Source of the DNA: Geobacillus icigianus
GTDB lineage: Bacteria > Bacillota > Bacilli > Bacillales > Anoxybacillaceae
Length of the DNA stretch: 32,653 bases
Reading direction: 5' to 3'
Assembly (NCBI RefSeq): GCF_000750005.1
Contig: NZ_JPYA01000183.1
Location: 1-32,653, forward strand
The translations under genes were made by a program, and so were the position numbers. The first letter of the stretch is position 1, and the number at the start of each line of letters is the position of its first letter. Positions 16,785-25,054 of the stretch are shown here, one piece after another. Below the pieces are notes generated by a model that was given only the letters and a program-made list of their open reading frames with translations, had not been told where the DNA came from and ran no database searches.

Positions 16785-17756
16785 GTGATCCGTGTCAGCC
16801 ATTTGCATAAATCGTTCCGCGTCCATCGCCGCGAAGCCGGATGGTTTGAGGCGGTGCGCCATTTATGGCGCCGTGACTACCGGATCGTCGAGGCGGTGAA
16901 AGACGTTTCGTTCACGATCGAAAAAGGGGAGATTGTCGGTTTTTTAGGCCCGAACGGGGCGGGGAAGACGACGACGATGAAAATGCTGGCCGGCCTGTTG
17001 CACCCGACGTCGGGGGAAATCACGGTCGGCGGTGTTGTGCCGTTTGAACAAAAGCCGGAGTTTAAAAAGATGATGAGCTTAGTGATGGGGCAAAAAAGCC
17101 AGCTTATTTGGGATATTCCGCCGATGGAGACGTTTTTGGTCAATAAAGCCATTTATGACATTGACGATCGGGCGTTCCGCCAGACGCTCGAGGAGCTGAC
17201 CGAGCTGCTTGATTTGGCGCCCCTGTTGGACAAACCGACGCGCAGCTTGTCGCTCGGCCAGCGGATGCGCTGCGAGCTGGCGGCGGCGCTGTTGCATCGG
17301 CCGCGCGTGTTGTTTTTGGATGAGCCGACGATCGGACTGGACGTTCATACGCAAGAAAACGTGCGCCGCTTTATCGTCGATTACAATCGGGAGCACGAGA
17401 CGACCATTTTGTTGACGTCGCATTACATGGGTGATGTCGCCGCGCTTTGCGACCGGGTGATGATCATTAACTACGGGCGGCTCATTTACGACGGCGAGCT
17501 TTCGGTGCTGACGGAGAAACTGGCGCCGTACAAGCGGCTTGAGGTTCGGTTTTCGCGGCTGCCGAAGATGAATTGGAGCGAGTATGGCGAAGTGGCGGAA
17601 GTCGAAGAGGGGGCGGTCGTGCTTAGAGTGGCGCGCGAGACGGCGGCGGAAACGGCGGCGCGGCTGCTTCAGCAGTTTGAAGTCCGTGATATCAATATCG
17701 AAGATCCGCCGCTGGAGGAAGTGATCGCGCGCGCGTTTCAGGAGGAGCACGTATGA
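16785..17756 (+). CDS. ABC-2 exporter ATPase (DrrA/YadG-like)
   Basis: 324-residue ATP-binding subunit of an ABC-2 type exporter. Walker A GPNGAGKTT, signature LSLGQRMRCELAAALL (the LSLGQ variant common in this subfamily), Walker B VLFLDEPTIGLD and the H-loop LTSHYM are intact. A C-terminal extension of about 90 residues follows the nucleotide-binding domain, as in drug-resistance type ATPases. GTG at 16785 is preferred because GGGGG lies nine bases upstream; the ATG at 16776 directly abuts that site. Its stop overlaps the first permease by ATGA. It works with the next two membrane proteins; the exported substrate is unknown. Confidence 0.92.
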   Translation: MIRVSHLHKSFRVHRREAGWFEAVRHLWRRDYRIVEAVKDVSFTIEKGEIVGFLGPNGAGKTTTMKMLAGLLHPTSGEITVGGVVPFEQKPEFKKMMSLVMGQKSQLIWDIPPMETFLVNKAIYDIDDRAFRQTLEELTELLDLAPLLDKPTRSLSLGQRMRCELAAALLHRPRVLFLDEPTIGLDVHTQENVRRFIVDYNREHETTILLTSHYMGDVAALCDRVMIINYGRLIYDGELSVLTEKLAPYKRLEVRFSRLPKMNWSEYGEVAEVEEGAVVLRVARETAAETAARLLQQFEVRDINIEDPPLEEVIARAFQEEHV

Positions 17757-18526
17757 TTCGCAAATATATTGCCCTGCTGCGGATGAAATACATTGAAATG
17801 CTCGCGTATCGGCTCGCGACGTTCGTTTGGATGACGGGTGCCATCACCCAACCGCTCATTACGATGTTCGTTTGGATGAACATTCATCCGGAAGAGAGTG
17901 AGTCGTTTGTCTTTTATTTTATGGCGGTCATTTTTGTTGAGCGGATGACGAGCGCGTGGGATGTATGGGAGCTTGACCGTGAAATCCGCGAAGGGACGTT
18001 TTCGAACTTGTTGTTGCGGCCGCTTCATCCGATCCATTGGGCGATCGCCGAGAATATCGTCTATAAATGGTTGTTTCTCGTCATTTTAGTGCCCGTTTGG
18101 ACAGTGGGAGCGGCGTTTTGGCCGGCGCTTCGCCCGCATATGACGGGAAGCCAAATCGGGTGGTTTTTGCTGGCGGTCGTGTTGGGGGCGGCGCTTCGTT
18201 TCTTGTTGAGTTACTCGTGCGGACTGCTGGCGTTTTGGGTGACCAAAGTGGCGGCTGTGTACGGCGTCATCGATGTCATTTCGCTGTTTTTGTCGGGAAG
18301 AATCGCGCCGCTTGAGCTGCTTCCGCCGCGGCTTCAGGAATGGAGCGAGTGGCTGCCGTTCCGCTATATGATCAGCTTTCCGATTGAAATCGCCACCGGA
18401 GCGGCGGATGGCGGGGAGTTGGTGCGCGGTTTTGCGATTGCTGGCGGGTGGATGGTGGTGTTGACGGCCGCTTTGCAATGGTTGTGGAGAGCGGGAATGC
18501 GAAAAAATCAGGCGGTAGGTGGATGA
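17753..18526 (+). CDS. ABC-2 family permease, first subunit
   Basis: 257-residue membrane protein with about six hydrophobic segments, of the ABC-2 family that pairs with a DrrA-like ATPase (ABC2_membrane_6 or DUF990 type). The block WELDREIREGTFSNLLLRPLHP near residue 70, which I read in parts as ELDREIREGT and LLLRPLHP, is the family's characteristic cytoplasmic loop. The start ATG overlaps the ATPase stop, and its stop overlaps the second permease start, so the operon is tightly coupled. It forms the transport channel together with the next protein. Substrate unknown. Confidence 0.88.
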   Translation: MIRKYIALLRMKYIEMLAYRLATFVWMTGAITQPLITMFVWMNIHPEESESFVFYFMAVIFVERMTSAWDVWELDREIREGTFSNLLLRPLHPIHWAIAENIVYKWLFLVILVPVWTVGAAFWPALRPHMTGSQIGWFLLAVVLGAALRFLLSYSCGLLAFWVTKVAAVYGVIDVISLFLSGRIAPLELLPPRLQEWSEWLPFRYMISFPIEIATGAADGGELVRGFAIAGGWMVVLTAALQWLWRAGMRKNQAVGG

Positions 18527-19317
18527 ACGTGCGGCGGTATGGACGGGTGTTCCGCGAATTTTTCCGCGCTTGTTTGGTCGAGGAAATGGAATATCGGAGC
18601 GAGTTTTTCGGCAATGTCATCTCCAGCTTTTTCGGCATTGGCATGGCGCTGCTCACCATCCAGATCTTTTTTTACCAGACGGATCGCTTAGGCGGCTGGA
18701 CGTATGGGGAAGTGCTTGTGTTGCTTGGTGTCTTCAATACGTTGCGTGGCTGTATCGATTTTGCGCTCCGCCCCAACATGCCGAGACTGCTTGAACACGT
18801 CCGACGCGGCACGCTCGATTACGTGTTGACGAAGCCGGTCGACAGCATGTTTTACGTCAGCTTCCGTCACCTTGTGTTTTGGCGGCTCATCGATGTCGTG
18901 CTCGGCTTTGGCGTCATTGGCTACGGCTTGTATGTCGAACGCTACGTGCCATCGGTGGCGGACGTATTGGTGTTTCTTGTCGTCATGGCCGCTTCGTTTT
19001 TGCTTATTTATTCCCTATGGATGATGCTCATGACGACGTCGTTTTGGGTGGTGCGCATCGACGACTTGTCGTTTATTTTCGACTCGTTTTTTGAAACGGC
19101 CCGCTTCCCCGGCAGCATGTACCGCGGCGCGGTTCGGATGGTGATCACCTACATATTGCCGGCCGTATTAATCACGAATACGCCCGCGCTGGCGCTGCTT
19201 GGCAAATGGAGCGCTCGGACAGCGTTTGCCGCTTTGGTTGTGGCTCTCCTCTTTTTATGGATTGCCCGTCGCTTTTGGCGCTTTGCCTTGCGCTTTTATA
19301 CAGGAGCGGGCGGGTGA
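18523..19317 (+). CDS. ABC-2 family permease, second subunit
   Basis: 264-residue membrane protein homologous in plan to the preceding permease. It has the same cytoplasmic motif in the form EHVRRGTLDYVLTKPVDS and six hydrophobic segments. The N-terminus, MNVRRYGRVFREFFRAC, is cytoplasmic and basic. The ATG at 18523 overlaps the previous stop; earlier in-frame starts lie inside the upstream gene without ribosome sites. The three genes (ATPase plus two different permeases) form a heterodimeric exporter and end at the terminator at 19338. Related three-gene sets have been annotated as antibiotic or lipid exporters, but nothing here fixes the substrate. Confidence 0.88.
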   Translation: MNVRRYGRVFREFFRACLVEEMEYRSEFFGNVISSFFGIGMALLTIQIFFYQTDRLGGWTYGEVLVLLGVFNTLRGCIDFALRPNMPRLLEHVRRGTLDYVLTKPVDSMFYVSFRHLVFWRLIDVVLGFGVIGYGLYVERYVPSVADVLVFLVVMAASFLLIYSLWMMLMTTSFWVVRIDDLSFIFDSFFETARFPGSMYRGAVRMVITYILPAVLITNTPALALLGKWSARTAFAALVVALLFLWIARRFWRFALRFYTGAGG

Positions 19318-19337
19318 GGATTCATCCAGCTTCAAGG

Positions 19338-19373
19338 AAAGGGTGTCTCGTTTTTGCTGAGACATCCTTTTTT
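19338..19373 (+). terminator. Terminator of ABC exporter operon
   Basis: AAAGGGTGTCTC and GAGACATCCTTT pair with one G-U (19338-19349, 19359-19370) and run into a T-rich tail. Confidence 0.88.
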
Positions 19374-19398
19374 CTTTGTTCCTCAAGCAAGATGTTGA

Positions 19399-19427
19399 TT
19401 GACTTTTACGTCAACGTAAACTAAAAT
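19399..19427 (+). promoter_or_regulatory. Promoter with MerR-type palindromic operator
   Basis: TTGACT and TAAAAT are separated by 17 bases. The spacer contains TTTACGT-CA-ACGTAAA (19405-19420), a perfect inverted repeat that fills it. This is the standard position for a MerR-family operator, so the gene at 19463 is probably autoregulated together with the acyl-CoA genes behind it. Confidence 0.82.
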
Positions 19428-19462
19428 AAAATTCAGAATATTAATGCTGAAAAGGGATGGCC

Positions 19463-19852
19463 ATGCACTATTTCACCATTTCCGATTTGGCGCACGAGTT
19501 TGATGTGAGCACGCGGACGATCCGCTATTACGAAGAGCGCGGGCTGCTTGCCCCGATTCGCACGGAATCCGGGCAGCGGCTGTATACGAAAAAGGAGCGG
19601 GCGAAGCTCAAGCTCATTTTGCGCGGCAAACGGTTCGGCTTCTCGCTTGACGAAATTCATGAGATGATTGCGCTGTTTGATGAGGATCGCACGGGAAAGA
19701 AACAACTCGAAAAAACGGTCGAATACGGGCGGCGAAAACTGAAGGAGGTGAACGAGCGGATCGAGGATTTATTGCAACTGAAGGCGGAGATGGAATCCCT
19801 GCTTTCCGATTTTGAAAAGCGATTGCGAGAATGGGAGGAATCGGGCGGATGA
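19463..19852 (+). CDS. MerR-family regulator of acyl-CoA metabolism genes
   Basis: 129-residue transcription factor. The N-terminal winged helix-turn-helix reads FTISDLAHEFDVSTRTIRYY, then EERGLLAP and the wing GQRLYTKKERAKL, as in MerR proteins. The C-terminal half is a long dimerising helix without a cysteine-rich effector site, so it does not sense metals in the classical way. ATG at 19463 is preferred, since AAAAGGG lies six bases before it; the ATG at 19457 abuts that site. Its stop overlaps the start of an acyl-CoA synthetase pseudogene, and an acyl-CoA dehydrogenase follows. MerR regulators of this kind (LiuR type) control branched-chain or fatty acid breakdown in other bacteria, and the palindromic operator fits that; the ligand is inferred to be an acyl-CoA or none. 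Confidence 0.88.
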   Translation: MHYFTISDLAHEFDVSTRTIRYYEERGLLAPIRTESGQRLYTKKERAKLKLILRGKRFGFSLDEIHEMIALFDEDRTGKKQLEKTVEYGRRKLKEVNERIEDLLQLKAEMESLLSDFEKRLREWEESGG

Positions 19853-20414
19853 ACATTTCGGAGTTGCTTGCCCGCCAAGCGAGGAAATTTCCGGCGAAAA
19901 CGGCGGTCATTGATGGGGAAACGGAGCTTTCGTATGCCGAAGTCGATCGCATGGTCAACCGCTTGGCTTCGTCATTGGCTCGACTTGGCGTCGGCCGCGG
20001 TGATAAAGTCGCGCTGTATATGCCGAATACGAAGGAGTTTGTCGTTTCGTACTTTGCTGTTTTGCGCCTTGGCGCGGTTGTCGTGCCGATCAACGCCCGT
20101 CTTACGGCGGCGTCAATATTTACCCAAAGGAAGTGGAAGATGTGCTGCGGACGCATCCAGCGATCGCCGATGTCGCCGTGATCGGCGTGCCGCATCCGGA
20201 GTGGGGGGAAACAGCGAAAGCGTTCGTTGTGCTGAGTGCGCCGCTTGCGTCGCTTGCTGACGAGTGTAAGCGTTTCCTATCCGGCAAGCTGGCTGACTAT
20301 AAAATTCCCCGCTTGTATGAGGCAATCGCTGAACTGCCGCGCAATGCGACGGGAAAAGTGTTGAAACAAGCGCTGCGAGCGCGGGAGGCGGCAACACAGA
20401 AGACACAGGCATGA
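19849..20414 (+). pseudogene. Acyl-CoA synthetase (FadD-like) with core deleted
   Basis: Remnant of an AMP-forming acyl-CoA synthetase normally about 500 residues long. The first 84 codons are normal (MNISELLARQARKFPAKTAV, ending VVPINARLT). At about 20104-20112 the sequence jumps, in another frame, to the C-terminal domain: GGVNIYPKEVEDVLRTHPA, then GVPHPEWGE and the lysine motif PRNATGKVLK. The adenylation core with the P-loop-like and hinge motifs, about 300 residues, is gone. The start overlaps the MerR stop by ATGA, showing it was the second gene of the operon. What remains cannot catalyse ligation. The downstream dehydrogenase is complete and still has its own strong ribosome site. Confidence 0.92.
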
Positions 20415-20441
20415 ATAAGAAGGGAGGAAAGGGGAGGGACG

Positions 20442-22124
20442 ATGAAACCGCTTCGTGAAGCCGATCCGAATTTGCTGGCGAATTTGAAACGGTATTTGGA
20501 TGATGAGTTGTACCAATATGCAGAGGAAAAACTCTCATCGTTTTACGAGTTTTGTTTGACGGACGTCGACCGCCGCGCCGTGCATACCGATCGTGAAGGG
20601 CAGCCGCGCCTGATCAAATATGACCGCTTTGGCAACGACATTTCCGAAGTGTGGGTGAACGAAGGGTACGAGCAGACGGCGAAACAAACGTACGAAACGG
20701 GAATCGTCGGGTATGTGCACAAACCGATTCCCGAGCTTGGGAGAAAAGGAAACTACATGTATTCGTACGCCCAAGGGTACATTTTATCCCAAGCCGAGCC
20801 CGGGTTTTATTGTCCGGTGACGCTGACGATGGCAACCGCCTATGTGCTTGAACATTTCGCCGATGACGAGTTAAAAGCACGGTACTTGCCCCATGTCATT
20901 TCCACCGGCGAGGTCGAACTGTATGAAGGGGCGACGTTTTTAACGGAGCGGCAAGGCGGGTCGGACGTTGGCGCCAACGCCGTGCGCGCCGTGCCGTGCG
21001 GCGATTATTATAAACTGTACGGGGAAAAATATTTTGCCAGCAACGCCGGGCGCTGCGGCGTAGCGCTCGTGTTGGCGCGCATCGACGGGAGTGGCCCGGG
21101 GACGAAGGGGCTGAGCTTGTTTCTCGTCCCATGGCGCAACGAGGATGGAACAGTAAACGGCATCACCATCCGCCGCTTAAAGGATAAATTAGGGGTGCGC
21201 GCCGTGCCGTCGGCCGAAGTTGTGTTTGATGGCGCCAAGGCGTATGTCGTCGGCGATCCGCGCAAAGGCTTCTATTATATGATGGAAGCGCTTAATCTCT
21301 CGCGCGTCTGCAATGCGATCGCCTCGGTTGGCATCATGAAGCGGACGCTCGAGGAAGCGAAACAATACGCTGAGCAGCGCACGGCGTTTGGCCATCAACT
21401 GACCGATTACCCGATGGTGCGCGCGACGCTCGCCGACTTGACGGCGCGGCAAGAGGTGGAAACGAGCGCCTGTTTTGACATGGTCGCCTTGTTTGACCGC
21501 GTCATGCCCGCGCCGCATGAGGCAGATGAGGGAGAGAAAGCCTGGCTCCGCCTTCTGATTGCTCTTCTTAAGATGCGTACGGCCGAAGAAGCGATCGCGT
21601 TTAGCCATGAGGCGATTGAACTGCACGGCGGCAACGGATACATTGAAGATTTTGTCACCCCGCGCCTGCTTCGTGACGCCCAAGTGCTGACCGTCTGGGA
21701 AGGGACGGCCAACATTTTGGTGCTTGAAGTGCTGCGGCTCATGCGCAAATACCGCATTCACGAACGGTTTGCCGCCGAGATGAAGGCGCGGCTTGAGGGG
21801 GTGGCGGACGAGATGAAGCCGCTTGCCCGCCCGGTTGAAGAAGGGTTGAAGGAATGGATGGCGGCGCTCGCGCATCTTGGCGGCCAAACGGACGAGGTGC
21901 AGACGTTTCATGCGAAAACGGTGGCCAATCGGATGTGCGATGTGTATTTGAGCGTCATCGCCCTCGAACGCGGGCAAGAAAACGAGCGGAACAAGCGGAT
22001 CACCGAGCTGTTTTTGCGCCATGTGTGGGAGCGCGGGCTTGTCGACGAGCGGATGACATCGGTGCGTGAGTTTGACTTGATCGTCAGATGGAAAGGAGCG
22101 TCTGCGCCGCTTGCTCATTCGTAA
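20442..22124 (+). CDS. Acyl-CoA dehydrogenase, AidB-like
   Basis: 560-residue flavoprotein of the large acyl-CoA dehydrogenase type, longer than the usual 380 and resembling the AidB branch. Visible are the FAD/substrate block TERQGGSDVGANAV, the helix LSRVCNAIASVGIMKRTLEEA, the block HGGNGYIEDFVTPRLLRDAQ and the glutamate loop VWEGTANILVLEVL. A C-terminal helical extension of about 130 residues follows. It would oxidise an acyl-CoA; the true substrate is unknown and E. coli AidB has only weak activity. A strong AAGGGAGGAAAGGGGAGG precedes the ATG. It is the last gene of the MerR-led operon and is followed by a terminator. The loss of the adjacent synthetase may have changed which acyl-CoA it receives. 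Confidence 0.92.
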   Translation: MKPLREADPNLLANLKRYLDDELYQYAEEKLSSFYEFCLTDVDRRAVHTDREGQPRLIKYDRFGNDISEVWVNEGYEQTAKQTYETGIVGYVHKPIPELGRKGNYMYSYAQGYILSQAEPGFYCPVTLTMATAYVLEHFADDELKARYLPHVISTGEVELYEGATFLTERQGGSDVGANAVRAVPCGDYYKLYGEKYFASNAGRCGVALVLARIDGSGPGTKGLSLFLVPWRNEDGTVNGITIRRLKDKLGVRAVPSAEVVFDGAKAYVVGDPRKGFYYMMEALNLSRVCNAIASVGIMKRTLEEAKQYAEQRTAFGHQLTDYPMVRATLADLTARQEVETSACFDMVALFDRVMPAPHEADEGEKAWLRLLIALLKMRTAEEAIAFSHEAIELHGGNGYIEDFVTPRLLRDAQVLTVWEGTANILVLEVLRLMRKYRIHERFAAEMKARLEGVADEMKPLARPVEEGLKEWMAALAHLGGQTDEVQTFHAKTVANRMCDVYLSVIALERGQENERNKRITELFLRHVWERGLVDERMTSVREFDLIVRWKGASAPLAHS

Positions 22125-22144
22125 GTTGGCGGCATGGATAACAG

Positions 22145-22176
22145 GATGTTCGTTTTTGGCGGACATCTCTTTTTTT
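22145..22176 (+). terminator. Terminator after acyl-CoA dehydrogenase
   Basis: GATGTTCG and CGGACATC pair with one G-U (22145-22152, 22160-22167), followed by TCTTTTTTT. Confidence 0.88.
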
Positions 22177-22234
22177 GATTGCCAAATGAGCCATTCAACA
22201 AGTAGGATGAAAGAAAGGAAGGGGGAAAACCGAT

Positions 22235-23293
22235 ATGGAAGTGGTGCGCACCCCGCGCCGAGCGAAACGGCGCATTTGGATTTCGGCGGCCATTGGCGTT
22301 GTCATTTTCGGGTTGCTCGTTTGCGTCGGTTTATCTGTTTACGTCGGCTGGCAGCTGACGCATAAACCGCGCGCGCCGATTACCGTGACGCCGAAAGACT
22401 ACGGCATGGCGTATGAAAACGCGACATTTACAAGCAAAGATGGGAAAACGGCGCTCAAAGGCTGGATCATTCCGCCTACCGGGGCGGCGAAGATGACGGT
22501 CATTTTTGCCCACGGATACGGCAACAACCGCGTCCAAGAAAATGTACCGTTTTTGCCGATCGCCAAGCGGCTCGTTGCCGAAGGGTACCGCGTCATCTTA
22601 TTTGATTTCCGCGCCAGCGGTGAATCGGAAGGCGATATGATTACGATCGGCGTCAAAGAGAAGGATGATTTGCTTGGCGTGATCGATTACGCAAAGAAAC
22701 ACTTCCGTGAACCGATCGCGCTGTACGGAGTTTCGATGGGGGCGGCGACATCGATCTTGGCGGCGGCAGAAGACAGTGATGTTCGCGGGGTGATTGCGGA
22801 CAGCCCGTTTAGCGACCTCGAATCGTATTTGCGCGCCAACATGCCGGTATGGACGCACTTGCCGAACGTGCCGTTTACGTACTTGATTTTAGCGATCGTC
22901 CCGGCGCTTGCGGATTTGGATTTGGGGGTGTCTTCGCCCATCCATGCGGTCGATCGTGTCGCGCCGAGACCGATTTTGTTCATCCACAGCAAGGACGACC
23001 GTTCGATTCCATACAAAGAAAGTGTGAAGTTGTACAACACCCATCCGGATGTGTTTCAGCTATGGCTGACGGAAAAAGCCGATCATGTGAAAAGTTTTTC
23101 TCTCTACGGCGATGAGTATATCGAACGCGTGTTGACATTTTTGCGCTCATTGGAAAAAACGTCGTTTTCAGGTGGCCGCCATTCGTATTCGGCCACTTTT
23201 TTGATTATAATGGAAAAAATGAAGATGGCGCTCGCGTCAATGAACGAATCAGGGAGTGAATGCCATGTGTGGTCGGTTTACGTTGACAGCTGA
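22235..23293 (+). CDS. Alpha/beta hydrolase with lost stop, YqkD-like
   Basis: 352-residue membrane-anchored hydrolase. A single N-terminal transmembrane helix (IGVVIFGLLVCVGLSVYVGW) is followed by an alpha/beta hydrolase domain: oxyanion HGYGNNR, nucleophile in YGVSMGAATS, acid HSKDDRS and histidine in KADHVKS. Relatives such as Bacillus YqkD end near residue 305-310. Here the frame continues about 41 residues, through a perfect terminator hairpin (23172-23202) and past the start of the next gene at 23265. The most likely reading is that the native stop near 23170 has been lost. The substrate is unknown; the catalytic core is complete. The start has AAGGAAGGGGG upstream. Confidence 0.82.
   Translation: MEVVRTPRRAKRRIWISAAIGVVIFGLLVCVGLSVYVGWQLTHKPRAPITVTPKDYGMAYENATFTSKDGKTALKGWIIPPTGAAKMTVIFAHGYGNNRVQENVPFLPIAKRLVAEGYRVILFDFRASGESEGDMITIGVKEKDDLLGVIDYAKKHFREPIALYGVSMGAATSILAAAEDSDVRGVIADSPFSDLESYLRANMPVWTHLPNVPFTYLILAIVPALADLDLGVSSPIHAVDRVAPRPILFIHSKDDRSIPYKESVKLYNTHPDVFQLWLTEKADHVKSFSLYGDEYIERVLTFLRSLEKTSFSGGRHSYSATFLIIMEKMKMALASMNESGSECHVWSVYVDS
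23172..23202 (+). terminator. Terminator embedded in the 3' part of the hydrolase frame
   Basis: GTGGCCG and CGGCCAC (23172-23178, 23190-23196) pair perfectly and are followed by T6. Its position shows where the hydrolase gene should have ended. Confidence 0.88.
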
Positions 23294-23933
23294 GTTGGAA
23301 ACGCTGCAAGCGTTGTTTCGGTTTCGGTATGAAGGCCCGCTCGCCCCGCGGTTTAACATCGCTCCGAGCCAGGAAGTGCTAACGGTTGTGGCGGAAAAAG
23401 GAGAGCGAGTCGGGAAAATGATGCGCTGGGGGCTAGTGCCGTTTTGGGCGAAAGACGTTCGCATCGGCACCAAAATGATCAACGCTAGGGCGGAGACGGT
23501 TGATGAGAAGGCGAGCTTCCGCCAGGCGTTCAAGCGGCGGCGCTGTTTGATTTTAGCCGATGGATTTTACGAGTGGAAAAAAGAGGGGAAGACAAAAGTG
23601 CCGTACCGGTTTACGCTCGCAACGGGCGCGCCGTTTGCGTTCGCTGGCCTGTGGGAGCGCTGGGAGGGAGCGAGCGGGCCGCTGGAGACGTGCACGATCA
23701 TGACGACGAGGGCGAACGAGCTGATCGCTCCCATTCACGACCGGATGCCGGTCATCCTGCCTTCTGAGCGGCACGATGACTGGCTCGATCCAAACTTCGA
23801 TGACAGCGAGTATTTGAAAACGTTCCTGCGGCCGTATCCGAGCGAACAAATGCGAATGTACGAGGTGGCGCCGCTGGTCAATTCGCCAAAAAACGATGTC
23901 AGCGCCTGCATTGAGCCGGTTAACAGCCGATAG
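23265..23933 (+). CDS. SRAP-family abasic-site crosslinking protein (YedK/HMCES)
   Basis: 222-residue SOS-response-associated peptidase family protein. It is known to bind abasic sites in single-stranded DNA and form a covalent thiazolidine link through its N-terminal cysteine. The start is decided by this chemistry: the ATG at 23265 places Cys at position 2 (MCGRFTL), exposed when Met is removed, whereas the GTG at 23256 would add three residues and abolish activity. Other active-site elements are RFNIAPSQ, the glutamate in LADGFYEWK and the histidine in IHDRMPVIL. A GGGAG site lies eight bases upstream. It overlaps the run-on end of the hydrolase frame by 29 bases. A DCC-family gene follows after 15 bases. 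No LexA site was seen. Confidence 0.93.
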   Translation: MCGRFTLTAELETLQALFRFRYEGPLAPRFNIAPSQEVLTVVAEKGERVGKMMRWGLVPFWAKDVRIGTKMINARAETVDEKASFRQAFKRRRCLILADGFYEWKKEGKTKVPYRFTLATGAPFAFAGLWERWEGASGPLETCTIMTTRANELIAPIHDRMPVILPSERHDDWLDPNFDDSEYLKTFLRPYPSEQMRMYEVAPLVNSPKNDVSACIEPVNSR

Positions 23934-23948
23934 CGGGGGGAAAGTGGG

Positions 23949-24353
23949 ATGCAACCGATCATTTTGTTTGATGGCGATTGCTTGTTTTGCCATGCGAGTG
24001 TCCAGTGGGTGGCCGCTCGCGACCGGAAGGCGGTGTTCCGCTTTGCCTCGCAGCAAAGCGCCGTCGGCCGGGCGTTGTTGGAACGGGGAAACGGGCTAGC
24101 CGGGGGCACGGTCGTGCTCATTGAAGACGGCTGCTATTATGTCAAGTCGGATGCCGTGTTGCGCATCGGTCGGCGTTTGGCCTGGCCGTGGAACATGCTA
24201 GCGGCGGCTGGGTTTCTCGTTCCGCGGCCGCTCCGCAACTTTGTCTATGACCAAATTGCTGTTCGCCGCCACCGCCTCATTCGCCAGCACGATCGCTGTC
24301 CGCTGCCGCCCCCTGAGCTACGCGCCCGTTTTCTAGACGAATTGCCGCGGTGA
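23949..24353 (+). CDS. DCC-family thiol-disulfide oxidoreductase
   Basis: 134-residue protein of the DCC family (YuxK type, DUF393). The family motif FDGDCLFCHASVQWV at residues 7-21 supplies a C-x-x-C redox pair. The rest has the family's RFASQQSAVGRALL region and a C-terminal basic tail. It is likely a small cytoplasmic or membrane-associated thiol oxidoreductase; its partner is unknown. It begins 15 bases after the SRAP gene behind GGGGGGAAAG, so the two are probably co-transcribed, together with the zinc-finger gene that follows. Confidence 0.9.
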   Translation: MQPIILFDGDCLFCHASVQWVAARDRKAVFRFASQQSAVGRALLERGNGLAGGTVVLIEDGCYYVKSDAVLRIGRRLAWPWNMLAAAGFLVPRPLRNFVYDQIAVRRHRLIRQHDRCPLPPPELRARFLDELPR

Positions 24354-24412
24354 AGAAGGAAAATCGGTCCGTTTGTCGTATTGGAAAGGGAAAGAAACAA
24401 AGGGGGGAAACG

Positions 24413-24808
24413 ATGACAAGCGGAACAACAAGGTGGCTTGATGAATGCACGGTCGCGGCGTTGGAACGGTTTGCGGATGAGGTGGGGGCGATGGCTGAGC
24501 AGAGCGGGGATGAAGCCCGCCGCCGGTTTTATGAAGGAATGGCGGTGGCGGCGAAACTCATCGCGCTGCGCTGGGAAGGAAAATGCGCTTATATTGACGA
24601 CCATTTGCTTCATAACGTGTATGAAGCGCTCACCGCTTTCCCGCTTGACAAGCTGGAAGAGGCTTTGGCGCTCGAAGCGCAGGAAGCTCGCAACGGCCGT
24701 TGTTCGTTTTGCCTGAAAGAGAAGCCGCGGCTTGTCAACGGCCCGATGGTGGCGATTTGCGAAGATTGCCTGCAGTTTGGGCTCGAAATCATGGCGAAAC
24801 AGCCGTAA
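24413..24808 (+). CDS. Protein with a ClpX-type C4 zinc finger
   Basis: 131-residue protein. The C-terminal third is a ClpX-type zinc-binding domain: CSFCLKEKPRLVNGP, then CEDCLQFG, giving the C-x2-C-x(n)-C-x2-C pattern. Unlike ClpX, no AAA+ domain follows. The N-terminal 90 residues are helical, with RWLDECTVAALERFADEV and repeated acidic/alanine blocks, and I do not recognise them. Free-standing ClpX-finger proteins may bind ClpX substrates or other proteins; this is inference. The start ATG has AAAGGGGGGAAACG upstream. It ends 6 bases before a good terminator. Confidence 0.75.
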   Translation: MTSGTTRWLDECTVAALERFADEVGAMAEQSGDEARRRFYEGMAVAAKLIALRWEGKCAYIDDHLLHNVYEALTAFPLDKLEEALALEAQEARNGRCSFCLKEKPRLVNGPMVAICEDCLQFGLEIMAKQP

Positions 24809-24814
24809 GCGAAG

Positions 24815-24849
24815 CGGCGGTCATCCTCGGGGCGATGGCCGCCGTTTTT
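24815..24849 (+). terminator. Terminator after zinc-finger gene
   Basis: CGGCGGTCAT and ATGGCCGCCG (24815-24824, 24835-24844) pair with one G-U, followed by T5. Confidence 0.88.
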
Positions 24850-25054
24850 CTGCGGACCGGATAGCGGGCCATGCCAATACACGGGCGATGGCGCCGCTTT
24901 GTGGAAGGTGAGCCGAGCCGCGGTTGCGGCCGCTCCGGTGGAGGCTGGTGAAAATGAGAGTTTTGCTCGCACCGACTGGATGGGCAAGGAGAGCAGATTT
25001 GACAGGCTTCCCTCATTGAACGAGAGATACAACGAGCCGTTCCGTTCGTTCATT

